In this document: piece by piece, positions 1 through 7,518 of the stretch
Position numbering within the stretch: the stretch's first letter is position 1
How the letters are laid out: each line of letters starts with the position of its first letter
The notes under the pieces: generated by a model
What the model was told of the DNA's origin: nothing
What the model saw: the letters and a program-made list of their open reading frames with translations, nothing else
Databases searched by the model: none
Source of the DNA: Sphingobacteriales bacterium
GTDB taxonomy: Bacteria; Bacteroidota; Bacteroidia; Chitinophagales; UBA2359
Reading direction: 5' to 3'
Length of the DNA: 64,000 bases
Assembly (NCBI GenBank): GCA_016711295.1
Contig: JADJTE010000007.1
Location: 186,001 to 250,000, forward strand
Program-made: the position numbers and the translations under genes

Positions 1-2
1 TT

Positions 3-614
3 CAGACCCTCGACTTTATTGGTATGATGGTGGCTACGGGCGCGTCGCTACACCTGCGCTTGGCTACGATGTGCAATGGAGCTAATTTGGCGTATCGGCG
101 GCAGACGTTCTATGAAGTAGGCGGCTTTGCAGGCATAGACCACCTCGCTTCGGGCGACGATATGTTGCTGATGGCAAAAATTGCCCAACGCTATCCCCAA
201 GGGCATTATTTTTTGAAACAATTGTCAGCTACAGTTAGCACGTATGCACAGCCTACTTGGGCAGATTTTGCACAACAACGCCTGCGCTGGGCTTCCAAAT
301 CGGCAAGCTACCAAGACCGCCGCATTACCTTGTTTCTGGCAGCCGTTTATTTGTTCAACCTCGCTATTGTGGGTTGTTTCGTTGGGGAAGTTCTGTGTGG
401 TTCGGGCTACTACGGACAACTTGGTGGCTATGCGTTGGGAATAAAAATGCTCGCCGATGCCATTTTTCTATCTACGGGTTGCGTGTTTTTTAGACGTACC
501 GACTTGCTTTGGTGGCTGATACCCGCCCAAATAGCTCATATCTTATATATCGTAATTATCGGAACTTGGGGCAATACGGGTACTTATACTTGGAAGGGCA
601 GGAAAATGTCATAA
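3..614 (+). CDS. Family 2 glycosyltransferase, C-terminal part (cut by window edge)
   Basis: Open from the left edge, so only the last ~203 residues are present. Visible family-2 (cellulose synthase-like) features are a CNGANLAYRR acceptor-side motif, an SGDDMLL motif that fits the catalytic aspartate region, and QQRLRWASK, the QxxRW motif of processive GT2 enzymes. Three hydrophobic stretches follow (starting ITLFLAAVYLF, ALGIKMLADAIF and LLWWLIPAQIAH), so the C-terminus sits in the inner membrane. Known for the family: transfer of a sugar from a nucleotide sugar to a lipid or growing glycan. The exact substrate cannot be told. The stop codon lies 3 bases upstream of the insertion point of a mobile repeat, whose target duplication overlaps the last codons. 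Confidence 0.85.
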   Translation, partial: QTLDFIGMMVATGASLHLRLATMCNGANLAYRRQTFYEVGGFAGIDHLASGDDMLLMAKIAQRYPQGHYFLKQLSATVSTYAQPTWADFAQQRLRWASKSASYQDRRITLFLAAVYLFNLAIVGCFVGEVLCGSGYYGQLGGYALGIKMLADAIFLSTGCVFFRRTDLLWWLIPAQIAHILYIVIIGTWGNTGTYTWKGRKMS

Positions 615-617
615 TTT

Positions 618-749
618 GTAACTATTTAGGGTATAGGGTTTTGGGTATGGGGTTCTGGGCTATATCTATCTAATAATACCTGAAATCATTGCATATTCGA
701 TTAGAAATAGCTATTCTTGTGGGCTGTTCCCACAAGACAAAACAGTTAC
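618..749 (+). repeat. Family A miniature element (IS66-type ends), copy A1
   Basis: Starts GTAACTATTTAGGG and ends with a worn CAGTTAC. Its 8-bp target duplication CATAATTT is at 610-617, and the second copy is at 2898-2905, because a family B element later inserted into its right end. Internal sequence matches copies near 6142, 20753, 31130, 56042, 60062 and 62616. No coding capacity. IS66 elements are known for GTAA ends and 8-bp duplications, so mobilisation in trans by an IS66 transposase is inferred. Confidence 0.85.
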
Positions 750-986
750 CGTAACTATTTAGGCAACTTCGCCACTATGCTATTCATTAGATTTCCTGCA
801 AAAGTAAGAAATCGAAAATTTAACCTTCAATTTGAGCGTTGCAGAGATTACACCTTAATCAGTTCTTAAAATGCCGTAGGCATGTTATATTAGTAGCATA
901 TAGCAAGTACGATTCTTAAAATGCCGTAGGTATGGCATCTAACATTATATCTGTGGGGAATAAATGCGACCTACAAACATGAATTA

Positions 987-2748
987 GAGCGTACTGAAAA
1001 AGCCAATTCGCTATTATAATTTATTGATATTCAGTGAATTATGACAAAAAAATGGGTTAAAAATAGTAGGAAAACTACTCATAAAATCGTACCTTTACGT
1101 CTAAAACCGTGCAGTTTTTTCGTCATGATAAAAAAGACCTTACCTAAATTCCCAGTTTTGACGTTTGGGTTGCCTTTTGAGGGCAGTTTAGATTCGAGTA
1201 ATCGTTGGGTTCAGTTGGCAGGCTCATTTCCTTGGGAAGCCATTGAGACAGCCTATCTTAGTAAGATGTGCGCCGACAATGGTCGCCCGTCGCTTCCGGC
1301 TCGCTTAGTGCTGGGGGTGCGTTGATAATCAAACACTATCTCAATATTTCGGATGCCGAGACCATTTTGCAAATTCAAGAGAACCCCTATCTTCAATATT
1401 TTGTTGGGCTTGAAGTTTTTCAAAAAGCCCCCATATTCGACCCGTCGCTCTTTGTAGCCATCCGCACCCGCTTGAGCGGCGACGGTATAGCTGCCATAGA
1501 AAAAGCAATAGCGCAATCGGTGCGTAGCTACCTTGATAGCCAAGTGCCAGCCAAAGGTAGCACAACCCAGGCTACTTCGGACGATGCCCCACCGGAGCAA
1601 GACCCACCAATAGCAGACAAGCGTGCAAACGCCACATCAGCGCAAGACGAAACGGAGCAAGACACCACCACCCAAACCGAGTCCCAAGTCACTCATCGCG
1701 GGCATTTAAAAATAGATGCGACCGTAGCCCCTCAAAAATAAAGTTTCCAACCGACCTTGATTTGCTCAATGAAGCTCGAAAAAAGACAGATAATTATATT
1801 GATTTGCTCTGCGCTCAATTGAATTTACCGCGCCAAAACTTCCGAACCTACCGTCGGATAGCCTATAAAAATTATCTAAACATCGCCAAAAAAAAAAAAA
1901 AAAAGAAAGAGTTGCAAGTAGGTATCCGACAACAATTGGGCTATTTGAAACGTAACTTACTGTTTGTCAAGGCTTTAATCGAACAAGTTCGCAGCAATGA
2001 ACCCCAAGCAACATTAAAAGGATGGCGTAAAAGGAACTAAAAGAATATGAAACGATACAAAAACTGTATGAACAACAAAAGAAAATGTATGACAACCAAA
2101 AGAGAACTTGTGAAAACCGCATCGTATCTATCTCCCAGCCATATATTGCGTCCGATTGTGCGAGGCAAACAACATGTAAGCACAGAGTTTGGAGCGAAAA
2201 TCGGCATCGCCACCGTAGATATAATCACCACCATAGATAACTTTTCGTGGGAAGCCTATAACGAAAATCAAGACCTTGAAACACACATCAATCGTTATAA
2301 AGAACTATATGGTGTATTGCCCGAAAGCGTCAATGCTGACCGAATATACCTTACACAGAAAAAATCGCGCACTCGCCAAACAACTCGGCTTTCGGCTCAT
2401 CGGCAAGCCACTCGGTCGCCCCAAAAAAGAAGACCAAACTGCCAAAGCAAAACGAATTGCCCAAGTTGAACGAAACCAACGCAATATCGTAGAGGGCAAA
2501 ATCGGGCAAACCAAAAACCGCTACGGCTTAGACCGTATTGCAGCAAAATCCAATGAAACAACCCGTGTTTGGGTTACTTGCTGTATCATAGCCACGAACA
2601 TTGCTCGATGGCTCAAAGCACTGTCTTTGTGCCCATTCAAAATATGGTACTATATCCGAAATTATCTCTCCTATTACATCATATTTACAAATAACACTTT
2701 CTTTAATATTCAAAAATATATAAAAGCACCTGCTTTTTAAGCACACTC
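987..2748 (+). mobile_element. IS5/IS1182-like insertion sequence, copy 1 (1762 bp)
   Basis: Left end GAGCGTACTGAAAAAGCC and right end (reverse complement) GAGTGTGCTTAAAAAGC form imperfect terminal inverted repeats. A 6-bp duplication GAATTA flanks it (981-986 and 2749-2754). Copy 2 at 46467 is nearly identical and has TAATTA on both sides, which confirms the ends and the 6-bp duplication. The target here was the junction between family B sequence and repeat E1. Confidence 0.92.
1125..2740 (+). pseudogene. IS5/IS1182-like DDE transposase, frameshifted (copy 1)
   Basis: The reading frame begins MIKKTLPKFPVLTFG and carries the InsH-type N-terminal domain (DUF772-like), then an acidic linker. 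The segment DATVAPQK...LLNEARKKTDNY and the catalytic C-terminal part (IVRGKQHVSTEFGAKIGIATVD, then NIVEGKIGQTKNRYGLDRI) follow. It is broken several times compared with copy 2: GGGGG for GGG near 1314, A5 for A6 near 1734, A4 for A5 near 2033 and A6 for A5 near 2362. One +1 shift near 2148 is shared with copy 2. A long pure A-run lies at 1889-1904. Not functional as read; whether the unshared indels are real or sequencing error is open. Confidence 0.85.
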
Positions 2749-2752
2749 GAAT

Positions 2753-2859
2753 TAGTGTTCTGACAAAAAAATTAAGGTACTAATTTTTAATATAATTACT
2801 TGATAATCAGTTACTTAAATTTTTAAAATGGTCTTAAAAACTTTTCTGTTAGGACATTA
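2753..2859 (+). repeat. 107-bp miniature element family E, copy E1
   Basis: Ends TAGTGTTCTGACA and (reverse complement) TAATGTCCTAACAG form imperfect inverted repeats, and GAAT flanks both sides (2749-2752, 2860-2863). A second copy of exactly the same length, opposite orientation, is at 30726-30832. AT-rich and non-coding. The family of the mobilising transposase is not recognisable from the ends. Confidence 0.8.
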
Positions 2860-3192
2860 GAATAGAGGGGCGCAATACCTAAATAGTTACCAGTTACCAT
2901 AATTTTAGATAGACGAGTACGAGGTCGTAGTGGTTCTATTTATTTTTTCTACAAACATTGTATCCCTTCGGGATAGGCAAAATAAAAGGAACTTAGGCAA
3001 AAGGTTACTCTTTGTTTGCCTGACGTGCAGTAATGTCGGTTTTGGCGACATTTTGACATTAAATAAGGTCAAACCCCTGTCATTGTGGCTCAAAATAGCA
3101 AGTGGCACAGGATTTGAGCTACGATAAGCATAACGCCGCACACGGTGTTTTGCTTATTATTTATTCCATCAAACCCAATAATTCATTTAAAA

Positions 3193-3597
3193 ATGAAAGA
3201 TCTTATTAAAAATTTTCTCTATACCGGCGTAGGTTTAGTAGCTTTGGCATCGGAAAAAGTACAGTCTGTTGTAGATGACCTCGTAGAACAAGGCAAATTG
3301 TCGCAAGAAGAGGGAAAAAAAATTGTAGATGACTTTTTCAAAACTTCCGAGTCGAAACGCGAAGAATTAGAAAATCGCATCAAAAAAATGACCGAAAATC
3401 TAACAGGCAAATTCGATTTCTTTTCCAAAGAAGATGTGGACTCGGTGTGTGACCGCCTCGAAGAATTAGAAGACAAACTGACCGAATCTGAACCCGTCAA
3501 AGCAGCCAAAGCAGCTGTAAGCAATGTTGCTGAGGAAGTGGTAGAAACTGTAAAAGCTGTTAAGAAAAACGTGCGCAAAAAAGTAGAAGGTATCTAA
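3193..3597 (+). CDS. Phasin-like helical protein
   Basis: Encodes about 134 residues from the ATG MKDLIKNFLYTGVG; an upstream in-frame start at 3145 lacks similar composition. The N-terminus has a short hydrophobic stretch (NFLYTGVGLVALASEKV). The rest is a charged amphipathic helix with heptad-like spacing, including VDDLVEQGKLSQEEGKKIVD and SKREELENRIKKM, and it ends in a Lys/Val-rich tail. This layout is typical of phasin-family and PHA-granule-associated or regulator proteins in Bacteroidota, where the real role is often unknown. Stands alone between repeat DNA and tRNA-Leu and is followed by a good terminator. Granule binding is an inference; a general coiled-coil envelope or stress protein is the alternative. 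Confidence 0.7.
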   Translation: MKDLIKNFLYTGVGLVALASEKVQSVVDDLVEQGKLSQEEGKKIVDDFFKTSESKREELENRIKKMTENLTGKFDFFSKEDVDSVCDRLEELEDKLTESEPVKAAKAAVSNVAEEVVETVKAVKKNVRKKVEGI

Positions 3598-3660
3598 ATC
3601 TGTGTCTTGTAGCTGCGGGGTATCTCCATACTCAAAACATACTTATCCCTTTATATTCTC

Positions 3661-3698
3661 AACGCCAAACTTGCCCTTATGCGAGTTTGGCGTTTTGC
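3661..3698 (+). terminator. Rho-independent terminator after the phasin-like gene
   Basis: Perfect 11-bp stem AACGCCAAACT / AGTTTGGCGTT with a 12-base loop, followed by a TTTTGCATTT tract. It lies 63 bases after the stop codon. Confidence 0.8.
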
Positions 3699-3783
3699 AT
3701 TTCTCATCTCATCAAAAAGCGCGTCCTACGGTAGTGTAGTACGCGCCTTATGTAGCCAGGTACATCGAGCAAGTAAAAAAAGG

Positions 3784-3865
3784 TGCCGAAGACGGGACTC
3801 GAACCCGTACACCTTGCGGCGCACGCCCCTGAAACGTGTGCGTCTACCAATTCCGCCACTTCGGC
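3784..3865 (-). tRNA. tRNA-Leu (anticodon CAG)
   Basis: On the minus strand the acceptor stem GCCGAAG pairs with CTTCGGC and the discriminator is A. The D-region is TGGCGGAATTGGTAGACGC, typical for leucine. The anticodon stem CACGT/GCGTG holds loop TTCAGGG with CAG at 34-36. A short variable arm and T-arm GGGTTCGAGTCCC follow. The 3' CC of CCA is encoded but the final A is not. Class II layout, 82 nt. Shadow ORFs on both strands here are not genes. Confidence 0.95.
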
Positions 3866-3930
3866 AATATAAGTCCATTGGCACATTTATTGCTACAATA
3901 CAATAAAGTATAAATGTGCTTTTAGGGCTG

Positions 3931-3938
3931 CAAAGATA
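3931..3938 (-). promoter_or_regulatory. Bacteroidota -7 box upstream of tRNA-Leu
   Basis: TATCTTTG on the minus strand, 66 bases upstream of the tRNA 5' end. It matches the TAnnTTTG consensus; no clear -33 TTG was seen. Confidence 0.55.
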
Positions 3939-4026
3939 AGACATTCCCGCTAAAAAAAACGTGAGGCAGCACAAAAAAAGTTGCAATAGTGCTTAATACC
4001 TAAGCACATATACCCATATTTTGTCG

Positions 4027-4034
4027 TATCTTTG
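4027..4034 (+). promoter_or_regulatory. Bacteroidota -7 box for the Nif3-like gene
   Basis: TATCTTTG, 33 bases before the chosen ATG at 4068. Because transcription would begin around 4040, the longer frame from 4032 would overlap the promoter, which decides the start. Confidence 0.65.
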
Positions 4035-4067
4035 CACGATACAGACCTTACTTATAGTATAGTACCC

Positions 4068-5162
4068 ATGAAACCACCCAAACCGACAGCCGACCTCCCT
4101 ATTATTAGTATACGCCAACTTACCGATTACCTCGAGACCATCGCACCACCCAGCTACCAAGAAAGCTACGACAATACGGGATTGCTCGTAGGCAACCCCA
4201 ATACGGCGTGTACGAGTGCTTTGCTGTGCTTAGATGCAACAGAAGCCGTAATAGCCGAAGCCGTCGAAAAAAGCTGTAACTTGGTCGTGGCACACCACCC
4301 TATCGTATTTGGAGGGCTTAAAAAGCTAAACGGAAAAAATTATGTCGAGCGTGCTGTATTAGCAGCTATCAAAAACGACATAGCGATATATGCCATACAT
4401 ACCAACCTCGATAACGTGCGCACGGGCGTGAACCGAAAAATTGCCGATAGATTGGGTTTGCAGCAATGCCGCGTATTGCAGCCCCGCACCCGCACACTCA
4501 AAAAATTATCAACGCTCTGCCCCATCGAACACGCCGACCGCCTACGCGACGCGCTATTGCCCGTCGTACAAGGTTGGCAAAATGATGTGGCTAATGTAGC
4601 ATTTAGTACCATTGGGGTGAGCACGTTTGCGCCCACCAACAACAGCGTAGCCGAAGTGCGCTTAGATATAGTGTTTGCCGCCCACTTAGAACGCCCACTA
4701 TTGGCAGCAATGCGCCAATATCACCCCCACCCAAACCCCAACTACGAGCTAACAACGCTCGAACAAAGCAGCGAGCAAATAGGTAGCGGTATGATAGGCG
4801 ACCTACCACAAGCAATGCCCATAGCTGAATTTTGGGCACACCTAAAAACGGCTATGCAAGCCGAGTGTATAAGGCATACCGCGCCCATCGCCGAAACGGT
4901 ATCGCGCATAGCCATCTGCGGCGGAACGGGCATATCGCTCTTGCCCGATGCTATCAGGCAACAAGCCGATGTATTGGTTACTGCCGATGTGAAATACCAC
5001 CAATTTTTTGATGCCGACCAACAAATCGTCATTGCCGATATTGGGCATTACGAAACCGAACATTTTACAGCACAATTATTGCATAGTATTATTTCAGAAA
5101 AATTCCCTACCTTTGCAGCCCAATTGTCAGAAGTGCGCACCAACCCCGTTGGGTATGTATAG
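4068..5162 (+). CDS. Nif3-like dinuclear metal centre hexameric protein
   Basis: 364 residues, usual for the long (YqfO-type) members with an inserted middle domain. N-terminal signature: YDNTGLLVG, then LCLDATEAVIAEAV and VVAHHPIVF, where the HH pair is a metal-binding motif, followed by IYAIHTNLDNV. The C-terminal part has ICGGTGISLL, ADVLVTADVKYHQF and IADIGHYETE, the second set of metal-site residues (H and E). Known for the family: a hexamer with a two-metal site, linked to GTP cyclohydrolase I type 2 or hydrolase activity, but the biological role is unsettled. Starts just after a -7 box; the downstream zinc-ribbon gene follows after 54 bases and is a frequent neighbour in Bacteroidota, so an operon is likely. 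Confidence 0.92.
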   Translation: MKPPKPTADLPIISIRQLTDYLETIAPPSYQESYDNTGLLVGNPNTACTSALLCLDATEAVIAEAVEKSCNLVVAHHPIVFGGLKKLNGKNYVERAVLAAIKNDIAIYAIHTNLDNVRTGVNRKIADRLGLQQCRVLQPRTRTLKKLSTLCPIEHADRLRDALLPVVQGWQNDVANVAFSTIGVSTFAPTNNSVAEVRLDIVFAAHLERPLLAAMRQYHPHPNPNYELTTLEQSSEQIGSGMIGDLPQAMPIAEFWAHLKTAMQAECIRHTAPIAETVSRIAICGGTGISLLPDAIRQQADVLVTADVKYHQFFDADQQIVIADIGHYETEHFTAQLLHSIISEKFPTFAAQLSEVRTNPVGYV

Positions 5163-5216
5163 CAACACCCTGCCAATCTATATTTTGCTCATCAACCACA
5201 CCAAAATACGAAAAAT

Positions 5217-5963
5217 ATGTCTCGTATACAAGAGCTGCATACCGCCGAAGATAAACTCCGTGCGCTGTATCACCTACAAAAAATAGACTCCAAAATTGAC
5301 GAAATCCGCACCCTGCGCGGCGAATTGCCCATCGAGGTTCAGGATTTGGAAGACGAAATCGAAGGACTAAATACGCGCATCAACAATTCGGAAAACGAAA
5401 TTGCGGGTTTGCAAGAAACTATTTCGAACCACCAAGCAAATATCGTCAATGCCGAAGCACTTATTGTGCGCTATACCAAACAGCAAGACAACGTAAAAAA
5501 TAATCGCGAGTTCGAGGCATTGAACAAAGAAATCGAAATCCAAAAACTCGAAATTGAATTGTCGCGCAAACGCATCAAAGACACATTTCGCGATGTGGAA
5601 CTTAAAACCAATTATTTGCAGCAAGCCCAAAGCCGCCACGCCGCCAAAATGCGCGATTTGGAAATAAAGAAGAAAGAATTAGCCCAAATTATCGAAGAGA
5701 CGGGCAAGGAAGAACAACAATTGCTCAAAGAGTCGCAGGTGTCGCGCCCACACATAGAGCAACGCCTAATAACTGCCTACGACCGAATTAGAGCTTCGTA
5801 CCGCAACGGTTTGGCAGTGGTTGCCGTAGAACGCGATTCGTGCGGCGGATGCTTCGGCAAAATACCACCCCAACGACAAGTAGAAATCCGACAACACAAA
5901 AAAATCATCCTCTGCGAACATTGCGGACGGATATTAGTCGATGAACAAATAGAAGAAGACTAA
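5217..5963 (+). CDS. Coiled-coil protein with C4 zinc ribbon (COG1579-like)
   Basis: 248 residues. Residues ~15-180 are a long charged coiled coil (for example EVQDLEDEIEGLNTRINNSE). The C-terminus is a C4 zinc ribbon, with CGGCFG and CEHCGR giving two CxxC pairs ~29 residues apart. This layout is that of the CT398/COG1579 family, proposed to bind nucleic acid or chaperone other proteins. The function is not proven. It follows the Nif3-like gene after 54 bases in the same direction, a widely seen pair. The hairpin at 6007 ends the unit. Confidence 0.9.
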   Translation: MSRIQELHTAEDKLRALYHLQKIDSKIDEIRTLRGELPIEVQDLEDEIEGLNTRINNSENEIAGLQETISNHQANIVNAEALIVRYTKQQDNVKNNREFEALNKEIEIQKLEIELSRKRIKDTFRDVELKTNYLQQAQSRHAAKMRDLEIKKKELAQIIEETGKEEQQLLKESQVSRPHIEQRLITAYDRIRASYRNGLAVVAVERDSCGGCFGKIPPQRQVEIRQHKKIILCEHCGRILVDEQIEED

Positions 5964-6006
5964 GCCGCACGTGCCACCTAACAGTGCTGCGTCTCTAATA
6001 ATGCAT

Positions 6007-6042
6007 CCCCTTTTGTGCTTTTTCTACAAGGCATAAAAGGGG
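6007..6042 (+). terminator. Hairpin after the zinc-ribbon gene
   Basis: Stem CCCCTTTTGTGC / GCATAAAAGGGG (one G-T pair) with a 12-base loop, 43 bases after the stop. The trailing T-run is weak, so confidence is moderate. Confidence 0.5.
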
Positions 6043-6141
6043 GTATTGCGTTTATGGGATAGCATGGGCAAAATAACAGTTCCTGTTTTGGCAATAAATT
6101 GCTGTTTTTAGTGGTATCACATCTAATGAATATTCTATTTC

Positions 6142-6254
6142 GTAACTATTTAGGGTATAGGGTTTTGGGTATGGGATAATGAGCAATACTTATCTAATAA
6201 TGCCTGAAATCGCTGCATATTCAATTAGTTCCCTCTACAAGGCTAAATAGTTAC
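6142..6254 (+). repeat. Family A miniature element, copy A2 (113 bp, clean)
   Basis: The best-preserved copy. Left end GTAACTATTTAGGG, right end GGCTAAATAGTTAC, with an exact 8-bp duplication TCTATTTC at 6134-6141 and 6255-6262. It fills most of the 492-base gap between the zinc-ribbon and MerR genes; the rest of the gap shows nothing else recognisable. Confidence 0.92.
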
Positions 6255-6455
6255 TCTATTTCTACGACTACGCTGCCCACACTATTCGTACCGTACTCCA
6301 AATAAATGAACGGCGAGAGGTGAAATTTGCACTATAGTAAGTCTATTAAAAAAGAAATTGCCCCAAACACAGTTTTTGGTGCGATAATTGAACCATAATA
6401 CAACAAAGGGCGTTGTTTGTGTTAAAAATACCTCACGCTTCAATTATCTCGTATT

Positions 6456-7358
6456 ATGGCACAATACTCTATCCGTGAAATAGAATATCTATCTGGGGTT
6501 CGGGCGCATACCATCAGAATTTGGGAGCAACGATACGCCATGTTCCACCCCCAGCGCACCGATACCAACATACGGTATTATAGCGATTGCGATTTGAAAC
6601 TAATTCTAAACATCGCACTACTCAACAAACACGGCTATAAAATAGGGCATATTGCCCGCATGAAAGAACACGAGATAGCCCAACATATCAAAAAATTAGA
6701 TAAGGACGAGTATGCCAAAAACGAACTGCAAATCAATGCGCTCACGATGGCGATGATAGATTTGGAAGAAGAAAAATTTGAAAAAATAATATCTACTGCG
6801 ATTTTACAAAACGGATTTGAGAATACAATGTTCAACCTAATATATCCGTTTTTGGATAAAATAGGTATTATGTGGATGACAGGCAGTATCAACCCCGCCC
6901 AAGAACATTTTATTACCAATCTGATTCGGCAAAAAATCATTGTGGCAATTGATGGGCAGAGCTACCAACAACAACCCCACTCCAAACAATTTTTGTTGTT
7001 TTTGCCCGAAAACGAGATGCACGAGATAAGCCTCCTGTTCTTAGCCTATATGCTCAAAGCACGCCAACACCGCGTAATTTATTTGGGTGCGAATATCCCG
7101 CTTGGCGATTTGCTCGAAATCGTCAATATCCGCAAACCCGATTATATATATAGCATTCTTACCAGCACCCTGAGCAAAAATTACCTCAAAGACTATATCG
7201 GACGTTTGGCGCAACATTCGCCGAGCAGCCAAATTGCCTTGTCGGGTCAGCGCATCTGCGACCTTGCCGAACCGCTACCCAACAATGTGGTAGCACTAAA
7301 ATGCCTCGGCGAAATCACCCAATTTATACAAAGTCTAAGCAACACAACCACCTCCTAA
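6456..7358 (+). CDS. MerR-family regulator with B12-binding domain (CarH/LitR-like)
   Basis: 300 residues. Residues 1-70 are a MerR winged helix (YSIREIEYLSGVRAHTIRIW then RYYSDCDLKLI). A helical cap follows with W-x9-EH (MWMTGSINPAQEH, ~residues 141-152), the signature of light-sensing adenosylcobalamin regulators. Next is a Rossmann B12-binding domain with EMHEISLLF in place of ExHxxG (Ser replaces Gly) and YLGANIPLGDL. Known for CarH: a tetramer that represses carotenoid genes in the dark and is released by photolysis of the B12 cofactor. The cap motif supports cofactor binding; the Ser for Gly change is a mild deviation. No carotenoid genes are in the window, so the target is unknown. Monocistronic. 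Confidence 0.9.
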   Translation: MAQYSIREIEYLSGVRAHTIRIWEQRYAMFHPQRTDTNIRYYSDCDLKLILNIALLNKHGYKIGHIARMKEHEIAQHIKKLDKDEYAKNELQINALTMAMIDLEEEKFEKIISTAILQNGFENTMFNLIYPFLDKIGIMWMTGSINPAQEHFITNLIRQKIIVAIDGQSYQQQPHSKQFLLFLPENEMHEISLLFLAYMLKARQHRVIYLGANIPLGDLLEIVNIRKPDYIYSILTSTLSKNYLKDYIGRLAQHSPSSQIALSGQRICDLAEPLPNNVVALKCLGEITQFIQSLSNTTTS

Positions 7359-7431
7359 GTGCTTTCTACCCGACAGCAATACATTACAAAAAAATATCGC
7401 GCCCAGCACGAGCCTAGGAACGAAAAAAAAA

Positions 7432-7439
7432 TACCTTTG
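7432..7439 (+). promoter_or_regulatory. -7 box upstream of the cohesin-like gene
   Basis: TACCTTTG, 79 bases before the ATG at 7519. It matches TAnnTTTG. A second, weaker TAACTTTA lies at about 7468. Confidence 0.5.
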
Positions 7440-7518
7440 GCGGTACAGATTTGCACAAAGCGTTGTAACTTTACGCCAAAATAAAATCGTTACCCAAAAA
7501 AGTCAAAATAATTTTGTC

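Larger units (their letters stand above)
751..2890 (+). repeat. Family B element (IS66-type ends), copy B1, interrupted by E1 and an IS
   Basis: Ends are GTAACTATTTAGGC and CTAAATAGTTAC. An exact 8-bp duplication CAGTTACC is at 743-750 and 2891-2898. Its left ~230 bases match the reverse complement of copy B2 (26869-27206), including the ATTCATTAGATTTCCTGC stretch near 782. Without the 107-bp repeat E1 and the 1.76-kb IS it would be roughly 270 bp. It contains short imperfect ATGCCGTAGGCAT palindromes. Non-coding. Confidence 0.85.

Noticed and set aside
3679..3986. ORFs on both strands over tRNA-Leu
   Set aside because: They overlap the tRNA and its promoter and have no coding character.
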